Assembly: GCA_934454215.1 (NCBI GenBank)
Contig: CAKSGG010000076.1
Span: forward strand, 1 to 15,492
Reading direction: 5' to 3'
DNA from: an uncultured Clostridia bacterium
Lineage (GTDB): Bacteria > Bacillota > Clostridia > UBA1381
Length of the DNA: 15,492 nucleotides
Shown here: piece after piece, positions 6,422-12,475 of the stretch
Layout: each line of letters starts with the position of its first letter
Numbering within the stretch: position 1 is the stretch's first letter
Translations under genes and position numbers: made by a program
Notes under the pieces: model-generated
What the model saw: the letters and a program-made list of their open reading frames with translations, nothing else
Told to the model about the DNA's origin: nothing
Database searches by the model: none

Positions 6422-7293
6422 TATCTGTACATCTGAACTGCCGCAACCCCCGAAAGTATCAGCAAACCTCCGATATACTGCATTGTTCCTATAAACTCGC
6501 CTAAAAACACAGCACCCAGAATCATTGTCGTTATAGGTTCGAGCGTAGATAATATGCCTGCGGTAGACGCACCCTCATATTTTACTCCTGCCTGAAACAG
6601 CGGCATTGCCAGCAGTGTTACAAGAACCGATATAAGCAATGCGTATATCCAAGCCTTTGTTGTCATTTCAAATGATATTCCATGAACTATAACTCCGAAA
6701 ATAAGCGTTGATATGCTTATTATTATCATTGTATAAAACGTAAGCTTTATATAATCCATTCCGTCCAGTCCCGATTTATCCATATACAGTACATAAAAGC
6801 TGTAAAACACGCCCGACAAGAGCGCCAGTATTATCCCTATTCTGTCAGAAGAATTATTTATATCAACAAACATGAATATCCCCACAGTAACAAGCATCGA
6901 CGCAATTATTGTAGTATATCTTATCCGTTCATGATATACAAATGCAGACGCAAACACTATTACCACAGGATATATAAAATGAAGTGTTGTTGCCAATCCC
7001 GTTGAAATATGTCCGTACGAAAGGTATAACAAAATAATCGGAACGGCGCCGCCGAATATTCCCAAAACCGTAACGCTTTTCATTTCTCTTTTGGTAAGAC
7101 GGAGCGGAATATTATTTACTTTCATAAGAATAAATAAAAGCGGTACGGTCAAAAACGCACGCAAAAATGCAAGCGTCACTGCTCCAGCACCGCCAGAATA
7201 CGTTACCTTCGCCAAAATCGGCGCAAGTCCGTACACAAATGCCGATATAATCAGGCACAATTTTCCCCTTCCGTTTTTTATCCTTTCTTTCAT
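6421..7293 (-). CDS. EamA/DMT-family transporter (RhaT/YdcZ-like permease)
   Basis: A 290-residue, very hydrophobic protein of the drug/metabolite transporter superfamily, with about ten membrane helices in two EamA repeats (about 12-143 and 154-288). The second repeat contains the conserved ILSTLEPITTMILGAVFLGE (247-266). The first has LAFLRAF and HFIYPVVIVF at the matching positions. Members export amino acids, metabolites or drugs; the substrate is not predictable. The ATG at 7293-7291 is preceded by GGAGG (7304-7300) with 6 nt spacing. The gene starts 58 nt after rarA on the same strand and no strong promoter is visible between them, so it may be an end-of-operon gene. Confidence 0.93.
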   Translation of the reverse strand: MKERIKNGRGKLCLIISAFVYGLAPILAKVTYSGGAGAVTLAFLRAFLTVPLLFILMKVNNIPLRLTKREMKSVTVLGIFGGAVPIILLYLSYGHISTGLATTLHFIYPVVIVFASAFVYHERIRYTTIIASMLVTVGIFMFVDINNSSDRIGIILALLSGVFYSFYVLYMDKSGLDGMDYIKLTFYTMIIISISTLIFGVIVHGISFEMTTKAWIYALLISVLVTLLAMPLFQAGVKYEGASTAGILSTLEPITTMILGAVFLGEFIGTMQYIGGLLILSGVAAVQMYR

Positions 7294-7351
7294 GACAAAC
7301 CTCCATAAATACAGATATAATTATTATCCCAATTTACGGAAGTTATATACA

Positions 7352-8623
7352 TTATTTTATTTTATCCCAATACGCCTTTGCCGCTTGCTCTGTCTTATTC
7401 GGTCCGTACTCGTAATATTTTTTGTTCTTGATATTATCGGGCAGATATTGCTGTTTTACGTAATGGTTAGGGTATTCATGCGCATATTTATAGCCTATTC
7501 CATGTCCCATTTTCTGCGCACCGCCATAATGCGAATCCTTTAAATGCGCCGGAACATCACCCGTGTCAATCGTTGACAAATCTCTCATTGCCGCATCTAT
7601 CGCACAAACCGCACTGTTTGATTTGGGCGCTGTCGCAAGCAAAATAACCGCCTGTGCAAGAGGTATCTGCGCTTCGGGAAATCCGAGCTGCAATGCACTG
7701 TCAACACAAGCCTTTACAATCGGTGCAGCCTGCGGATACGCCAATCCCACGTCCTCCGACGCAATAACAAGCAATCGGCGGCAGATTATCTGTAAATCCC
7801 CCGCACTGACAAGTCTTGCAAGATAATGTATTCCTGCATCGGGGTCAGAACCTCTGATTGACTTCTGAAACGCACTTAAAAGGTCGTAGTGGCTGTCTCC
7901 GTCCTTATCATAGCGCATTGCCTTTCTCTGTGTGGCCTGCTCCGCCGTTTCAAGCGTTATTGTCATATTGCTGTCTACATCGGGCTTTGCTGCAAGAAAT
8001 GCAATTTCCAATGAATTTAACGCCTTTCTCACATCACCGTTTGCGGCATGTGCAAGATGTGTAAGAACTCCCTCCTCAATTGTAACGTTATACATTGAAT
8101 AATCTTCATTTTTGAGAATATCGGCAGCCCTTTCAAGCGCTTTTTTTACATCATCAGGCTCAAGCGGCTTAAATTCAAATACAACACTTCTTGACAAAAC
8201 AGCATTGTAAATATAAAAATACGGATTTTCGGTAGTGCTTGCAATCAGCGTTATTTTTCCGTTTTCCATAAACTCCAGTAATGACTGCTGCTGCTTTTTA
8301 TTAAAATGCTGAATCTCATCAAGATACAGCAGTACGCCCTCGGGCGCAAGAAAAGAATCAAGCGTTGACACAATCTCTTTAATATCACTCACTGACGCAT
8401 TTGTTGCGTTCAGTCTGCGCAGTGTTTTTCCGGAACGTGCCGCAATGATATTCGCTATAGTTGTCTTCCCCACTCCCGACGGTCCGTAAAAAATCATATT
8501 CGGAATTTCATTTTTTTCAATTATGTTTCTAAGTAATTTTCCCTCTCCTATGAGATGAGACTGTCCGCAAACCTCATCAAGCTTTTGAGGACGTATGCGA
8601 TCTGCAAGCGGTGTTTTACTCAT
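7352..8623 (-). CDS. rarA: Replication-associated recombination protein A (RarA/MgsA) AAA+ ATPase
   Basis: RarA acts at stalled replication forks and is related to clamp-loader ATPases. The 423-residue protein starts SKTPLADRIRPQKLDEVCGQ. It has Walker A GPSGVGKTT at 47-55, Walker B LLYLDE at 98-103, sensor 1 in ASTTENP (128-134) and an arginine finger at about Arg145 in LSRSVVFEF. The rest is the helical lid and the MgsA C-terminal tetramerisation domain, with GVKYAHEYPNHY-like GIGYKYAHEYPNHYVKQQYL near the end. Length is normal. The ATG at 8623 overlaps the end of the upstream TPR gene by 8 nt and has no strong SD of its own, so it likely depends on translational coupling. Confidence 0.97.
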   Translation of the reverse strand: MSKTPLADRIRPQKLDEVCGQSHLIGEGKLLRNIIEKNEIPNMIFYGPSGVGKTTIANIIAARSGKTLRRLNATNASVSDIKEIVSTLDSFLAPEGVLLYLDEIQHFNKKQQQSLLEFMENGKITLIASTTENPYFYIYNAVLSRSVVFEFKPLEPDDVKKALERAADILKNEDYSMYNVTIEEGVLTHLAHAANGDVRKALNSLEIAFLAAKPDVDSNMTITLETAEQATQRKAMRYDKDGDSHYDLLSAFQKSIRGSDPDAGIHYLARLVSAGDLQIICRRLLVIASEDVGLAYPQAAPIVKACVDSALQLGFPEAQIPLAQAVILLATAPKSNSAVCAIDAAMRDLSTIDTGDVPAHLKDSHYGGAQKMGHGIGYKYAHEYPNHYVKQQYLPDNIKNKKYYEYGPNKTEQAAKAYWDKIK

Positions 8624-9452
8624 ATTTTATACCCGACCTTAGTTTTCTCTCTATCTGTTTATTCAGTTCCTCTGTTTCCTCATGCGAAACCGTCGTCATT
8701 TCCGACCATCTGCAATCATCTAAATGCGACATCAGTTCCTGCGCCTTTCTATATTTACCCCGTTTCATTGCAATCTGTGCGCCGTGATAATACGCCTCAA
8801 CAAATTTAGGAGCTTCTTTTATTATCTTATCCGACAATTCCTCCGCTTTTTCATAATAGCCGTTTTCATAATAGCAAAGTGAAAGATTGTCCGTTATGTC
8901 ACGGTCGTCGCTGTTATAGTCATACGCTTCTTCACAGAATTTAGTAGCGTCGGCAAGATTATCACCTCCGATAAGTTTAAAATAGCCTATCATACCGTAA
9001 AGCTGTGTGTTTTTATATCCGCCGTTGAACATTTCCATAGCGTCCTCAAGCGCTTCGTCAAGCCGTCCCTGCTTATAATAAACCATACATCTTTGCTGTT
9101 TTGCTGTTCTTCTGTCTTTTTCAAACTTCGGATTTTTTGTCCTTATAATTACGTCAAGTATTTTTTCCGCCTCGTCAAATTTACCCGTTCTCATCAAAAC
9201 ATAAGCATAGCTTATACGCACACTCATGCTCTCTTTGCCTGTATCTATTGATTTTTTGAATAGCTTTTCCGCTTTTTTAAAATCTCCCTCGCCGAACGCA
9301 CGCTGTGCCTGCAGCGACCACCATGCCGGTAAAAAAACAGTTATTCCGTAAATCAAAGCCGCAATGCTTACCGCAATACCGAGCCATATATTAAATCTAT
9401 AGGCAAAAAAAGCGGCGGCAAAAAAGCATATTACATATATAATTTTAACCAT
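8616..9452 (-). CDS. Membrane-anchored tetratricopeptide-repeat protein
   Basis: A 278-residue protein with two N-terminal hydrophobic segments (about 3-17 and 22-40), then TPR-like helix pairs. The clearest are around 43-75, 77-105, 116-144, 185-213 and 219-244, with recurrent A-x-x-x-F and G-x-x-x-x-A signatures such as GDFKKAEKLF and GYYEKAEEL. TPRs mediate protein contacts; the partner is unknown. I chose the ATG at 9452 (GGAG 7 nt upstream) rather than an in-frame TTG at 9515 that would lack an SD and sit at the edge of asnS. The stop overlaps the rarA start by 8 nt, which ties the two together. Confidence 0.85.
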   Translation of the reverse strand: MVKIIYVICFFAAAFFAYRFNIWLGIAVSIAALIYGITVFLPAWWSLQAQRAFGEGDFKKAEKLFKKSIDTGKESMSVRISYAYVLMRTGKFDEAEKILDVIIRTKNPKFEKDRRTAKQQRCMVYYKQGRLDEALEDAMEMFNGGYKNTQLYGMIGYFKLIGGDNLADATKFCEEAYDYNSDDRDITDNLSLCYYENGYYEKAEELSDKIIKEAPKFVEAYYHGAQIAMKRGKYRKAQELMSHLDDCRWSEMTTVSHEETEELNKQIERKLRSGIKYE

Positions 9453-9485
9453 TTCATTTCTCCATTCTCTATATAAACCGAAAGA

Positions 9486-9518
9486 CTGCTGTATTTGACA
9501 TATCGCCAAATCCAACAG
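9486..9518 (-). other. Stem-loop between asnS and the TPR gene
   Basis: In plus-strand terms CTGCTGTATTTG (9486-9497), a 9-nt loop, and CAAATCCAACAG (9507-9518) form an arm pair of 12 bp with one wobble and one mismatch. It lies in the 75-nt gap between the asnS stop and the TPR start. No T-run follows on the minus strand, so processing or partial attenuation is likelier than termination. Confidence 0.4.
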
Positions 9519-9527
9519 CCTTGATTT

Positions 9528-10919
9528 TTAATATTCTGCTGTTCCGACCGTTCTCGGGAAGGGCAGCACGTCTCTTATATTCTGCATTCCCGTTATATAC
9601 ATAACGGCTCTTTCAAATCCCAAACCAAAGCCCGCATGTTTATTTGTTCCGTATTTTCTCAAGTCAAGATAAAATTCATAATCCTCCTCGTTCAATCCGC
9701 AGTCACGCATTTTCTGAACAAGAACATCATAATTCTCTTCTCTCTGGCTTCCGCCTACAATCTCGCCTATACCCGGAACAAGCAAATCCATAGCAGCAAC
9801 CGTCTTTTTGTCATCGTTAAGTTTCATGTAGAATGCTTTTATCTCTTTCGGATAATCGGTTACAAACACTGGACGCTTATAAACCTCTTCAGTCAGAAAT
9901 CTTTCATGCTCCGTCTGCAAATCGCAGCCCCATTCGGGTTTATAGTCAAACTTATCGCTGTGCTTTTTCAATATATCAATTGCCTCAGTATATGTTATTC
10001 TTGCAAAATCATTTGATACAACATTATTCAAGCGGTCAAGCAAACCCTTGTCCACAAACTGATTGAAAAATGCCATTTCCTCGGGCGCATTTTCCAAGCA
10101 ATAATTGATTATATATTTCAGCATAGCCTCTGCCAAATCCATATCATCAGCCAAATCAGCAAACGCAATTTCCGGCTCAATCATCCAAAATTCAGCCGCA
10201 TGACGTGTTGTGTTTGAATTTTCCGCTCTGAATGTAGGACCGAATGTATACACATTTCTGAACGCCATACAAAACGTCTCAACATTAAGCTGACCGCTTA
10301 CCGTAAGGTTGGTCGATTTACCGAAGAAATCCTTTGAAAAATCAGCCTTGCCCTCATCATTTTTGGGAACGTTGTCCATATCGAGAGTTGTTACCCTGAA
10401 CATCTCGCCGGCACCCTCACAGTCACTGCCCGTTATAATCGGTGTATGAACATAAACAAACCCTCTGTCCTGGAAGAACTGATGAATCGCATATGCAATC
10501 ATTGAACGGATTCTGAAAACCGCTGCAAACGTATTCGTTCTCGGACGAAGATGTGCAATAGTTCTGAGATATTCAAATGAATGTCTCTTTTTCTGCAAAG
10601 GGTAATCGGGCGTTGACTGACCGTCAATCACAACGTCATCGGCTTTAAGCTCAAACGGCTGTTTCGCCTCCGGCGTAAGCTCCAAAATTCCCGCTGCCGT
10701 TATTGACGCACCGACATTCAGCTTTGAAAGCTCTTTAAAATTATCAAGCTTTTCATCTTCAATAACAATCTGCAAGGTTTTGAAAAAGCTTCCGTCATTT
10801 ATTTCAATAAAGCCGAAATTTTTCGACACTCTTATATTGCGTATCCAGCCTGAAACAGTAACCTGTTTACCGCCAAATTCATCGGTGCTGCGATACAGCT
10901 TTTTTATCAATGTAGTCAT
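9528..10919 (-). CDS. asnS: Asparaginyl-tRNA synthetase
   Basis: This class II synthetase charges tRNA-Asn directly. Of 463 residues, about 15-100 form the OB-fold anticodon-binding domain (VSGWIRNIRVSKNFGFIEIN). The catalytic domain follows with motif 2 FRAENSNTTRHAAEFWMIEPE and motif 3 GFGLGFERAVMYITG near the C-terminus, the latter ending VLPFPRTVGTAEY. The length resembles the E. coli enzyme (466), longer than B. subtilis AsnS (430). The ATG at 10919 lies 10-13 nt from a GGAGGGAG stretch (10937-10930). The stop of asnA lies 25 nt upstream, so the enzyme that makes asparagine and the enzyme that loads it are adjacent. Having its own AsnRS argues against relying only on the GatCAB transamidation route. 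Confidence 0.97.
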   Translation of the reverse strand: MTTLIKKLYRSTDEFGGKQVTVSGWIRNIRVSKNFGFIEINDGSFFKTLQIVIEDEKLDNFKELSKLNVGASITAAGILELTPEAKQPFELKADDVVIDGQSTPDYPLQKKRHSFEYLRTIAHLRPRTNTFAAVFRIRSMIAYAIHQFFQDRGFVYVHTPIITGSDCEGAGEMFRVTTLDMDNVPKNDEGKADFSKDFFGKSTNLTVSGQLNVETFCMAFRNVYTFGPTFRAENSNTTRHAAEFWMIEPEIAFADLADDMDLAEAMLKYIINYCLENAPEEMAFFNQFVDKGLLDRLNNVVSNDFARITYTEAIDILKKHSDKFDYKPEWGCDLQTEHERFLTEEVYKRPVFVTDYPKEIKAFYMKLNDDKKTVAAMDLLVPGIGEIVGGSQREENYDVLVQKMRDCGLNEEDYEFYLDLRKYGTNKHAGFGLGFERAVMYITGMQNIRDVLPFPRTVGTAEY

Positions 10920-10944
10920 ATTATATCCACTCCCTCCGAAGGAT

Positions 10945-11949
10945 TTATATTAAATTTATCCCGTGTTCCTTACACGTCTTTATCATGTCATCGCCCCATA
11001 CCGATGCCTGAACCTCGCCTATATGAGCCTTGCCGAGCATTATCATGCACAGTCTTGACTGACCTATTCCGCCGCCGATTGTATACGGCAATTCACAGTT
11101 CAGCAATTTTTTGTGGAAGTCCATATTCAGTCTTTCTTCGCAGCCTGCCTCGGCAATCTGCTTTTTCAGCGCTTCCTCGTCAACTCTTATCCCCATGCTT
11201 GAAAGTTCAAATGAAATATCAAGCAGCGGATAGTAAACAAGTATATCTCCGTTCAGCTCCCAATCATCATAGTCGGGTGCACGTCCGTCATGCTTTTTGC
11301 CCGATTTCAGCGTTTTGCCTATCTGCATTAAAAATACAGCTTTCTTTTCACGCAGCAGCTTATCCTCTCTTGCTTTCGGCTCTAAATCGGGGTACATATC
11401 CTCCAGCTCCTGAGTGGTAATGAAAGTTATATCCTCGGGAAATTCCGTATTGATTTCGGGATATTGCTGTTTAATAAGCTTATGCGTTGATTTTATTGCG
11501 GAATAAATCTTTTTTACCGTTTCCTTAAGCGTATTTACATTTCTGTCCGCTTTATCAATAACAGCCTCCCAGTCCCACTGGTCAACGTAAATTGAATGAA
11601 GATTATCAAGTTCTTCATCACGTCTTATTGCATTCATATCGGTATAAAGACCCTCGCCCTTTGAAAAGCCGTATTTGCCCAAAGTCATTCTTTTCCATTT
11701 TGCAAGCGAATGTACTATTTCCAATGTACAGCCCGCACCCGGCGCATCAAAGCTTACAGGTCTTTCAACTCCGTTCAGGTTATCGTTAAGCCCCGTTTCG
11801 GGTCTTACAAACAGCGGTGCCGATATACGCTGTAAATTCAGCGCACTTGTAATCTCCTTTTGAAATGTATCTTTAATCGACTTTATTGCCGCCTCGGTTC
11901 TTCTCCCATTCATTTCGGAACGGTAGCCATCGGGTAAAATAAGCGCCAT
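10945..11949 (-). CDS. asnA: Aspartate--ammonia ligase (ammonia-dependent asparagine synthetase A)
   Basis: AsnA uses ATP and free ammonia to convert aspartate to asparagine; it is structurally a relative of class II aminoacyl-tRNA synthetases. The 334-residue protein has the conserved LEIVHSLAKWKRMTLGKYGF at about 76-95, EGLYTDMNAIRRDEE and HSIYVDQWDWE downstream, APDYDDWELNGDI, FELSSMGIRVD, and GGGIGQSRLCMIMLG near the C-terminus. Length equals that of E. coli AsnA (330). The ATG at 11949 is preceded by a G-rich SD (AAGGGGGA, about 11957-11964). It starts 15 nt after the DUF896 stop and leads into asnS, so one transcript is likely. Confidence 0.97.
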   Translation of the reverse strand: MALILPDGYRSEMNGRRTEAAIKSIKDTFQKEITSALNLQRISAPLFVRPETGLNDNLNGVERPVSFDAPGAGCTLEIVHSLAKWKRMTLGKYGFSKGEGLYTDMNAIRRDEELDNLHSIYVDQWDWEAVIDKADRNVNTLKETVKKIYSAIKSTHKLIKQQYPEINTEFPEDITFITTQELEDMYPDLEPKAREDKLLREKKAVFLMQIGKTLKSGKKHDGRAPDYDDWELNGDILVYYPLLDISFELSSMGIRVDEEALKKQIAEAGCEERLNMDFHKKLLNCELPYTIGGGIGQSRLCMIMLGKAHIGEVQASVWGDDMIKTCKEHGINLI

Positions 11950-11964
11950 AATATAAATCCCCCT

Positions 11965-12138
11965 TTATTTTTTATCCGTAAATTCTATATTATCGAGAGT
12001 AGCTTTAAAATTTCTTTTTATTGCATCAAGATATTCCTTACGCAGCACAGCCTGCTCCGCTCTTTCCTCAATTGTCAGACCCTCTGTTTTCGATTTTTTT
12101 GCAAGCTCGTTAATTCTTGCTATCTTTTCTCTGTTCAA
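11965..12138 (-). CDS. DUF896 family small protein (YnzC-like)
   Basis: A 57-residue protein starting NREKIARINELAKKSKTEGL after the initiating residue, followed by EERAEQAVLRKEYLDAIKRN. This two-helix pattern (KIARINELAKKSK...T.EE..EQ..LR.EYL) is that of the DUF896 family, whose B. subtilis member YnzC sits in the SOS-controlled yneA-yneB-ynzC operon. Its function is unknown. It starts at TTG (12138-12136), 8 nt after GGGGAG, with no in-frame ATG nearby. It is the first gene behind the minus-strand promoter at 12168-12196, 15 nt before asnA. Confidence 0.88.
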   Translation of the reverse strand: MNREKIARINELAKKSKTEGLTIEERAEQAVLRKEYLDAIKRNFKATLDNIEFTDKK

Positions 12139-12167
12139 AATGTCCGCTCCCCTCTACATAATATTAT

Positions 12168-12196
12168 ATTATACCACGTCTATACAAAAATTTCAA
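12168..12196 (-). promoter_or_regulatory. Sigma-A promoter of the DUF896-asnA-asnS-TPR-rarA operon
   Basis: On the minus strand TTGAAA (12196-12191), 17 nt, TATAAT (12173-12168), preceded by TGG, an extended -10. Transcription would begin near 12160, leaving only about 22 nt of leader before the TTG start; no T-box, LexA-like GAAC-N4-GTTC box or other leader element fits. Confidence 0.8.
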
Positions 12197-12235
12197 GTAT
12201 TTTTAAGCGTTTTTTATTTTTATTTTGATAACGGA

Positions 12236-12263
12236 ACACTTTTTAAGAAAAAAACATAGTATA
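12236..12263 (+). promoter_or_regulatory. Sigma-K-like sporulation promoter for the cysteine-rich peptide gene
   Basis: ACA (12236-12238), a 16-nt spacer, then CATAGTATA (12255-12263), which matches the B. subtilis sigma-K pattern AC -16- CATAnnnTA. No acceptable sigma-A -35/-10 pair is present between 12197 and 12297. The start would be near 12270. Pattern matching of such a short, AT-rich signal carries a real chance of a false hit. Confidence 0.4.
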
Positions 12264-12297
12264 CATTACAATCCACAAGAAAGGAGGCGCAAAAACA

Positions 12298-12426
12298 ATG
12301 AATGAATGCTGCAACAATAATAACAGCTGCGGTTGCGGATGCGGCGGAGGCGGATGCAACTTTGACCTTGATATGATACTTTGGGTTCTTATCATTATCG
12401 TTATCGTTACTTGTATGTGTGACTAA
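12298..12426 (+). CDS. Cysteine/glycine-rich small membrane peptide, 42 residues
   Basis: The reading frame starts at ATG 12298 and ends with TAA at 12424-12426. A strong AAAGGAGG (12280-12287) lies 10 nt upstream. The N-terminal half has a Cys-Gly cluster: CC at 4-5 and SCGCGCGGGGC at 10-20, with Asn-rich spacing. The C-terminal half is one hydrophobic segment (about 24-38: LDMILWVLIIIVIVT) and ends CMCD. In all eight of 42 residues are cysteine. The composition recalls the small Gly-rich or Cys-rich single-membrane proteins of spore-forming Firmicutes, but I assign no named family. It is divergent from the DUF896 operon, convergent with lon, and followed by a strong terminator. It may be spore-associated given the sigma-K-like promoter, or metal-binding; neither is shown. 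Confidence 0.75.
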   Translation: MNECCNNNNSCGCGCGGGGCNFDLDMILWVLIIIVIVTCMCD

Positions 12427-12434
12427 TACTTAAG

Positions 12435-12475
12435 AACGGGACTGCCGCAAAAATGCGGCAGTCCCGTTACAGTTT
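12435..12475 (+). terminator. Strong 15-bp terminator hairpin between the small peptide gene and lon
   Basis: AACGGGACTGCCGCA (12435-12449), AAAA loop, TGCGGCAGTCCCGTT (12454-12468): a perfect 15-bp stem. On the plus strand a TTTTT run (12473-12477) follows after ACAG, favouring termination of the peptide transcript. The lon stop lies at 12476-12478; in that orientation no U-run follows, but the stem may still block or protect the lon 3' end. Confidence 0.8.

Noticed and set aside
10920..10930. TATAAT directly in front of the asnS ATG as a promoter
   Set aside because: It would give an almost leaderless mRNA and no -35 hexamer sits at a suitable distance; the operon promoter upstream suffices.
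12139..12167. T-box leader before the asparagine operon
   Set aside because: About 22 nt separate the predicted start of transcription from the first codon, far too short, and no T-box sequence is present.
12298..12426. Cysteine-rich peptide as a SCIFF-type or other ribosomal peptide precursor
   Set aside because: No radical-SAM or other maturase or exporter gene is nearby, and the hydrophobic C-terminal half looks like a membrane span, not a core peptide.
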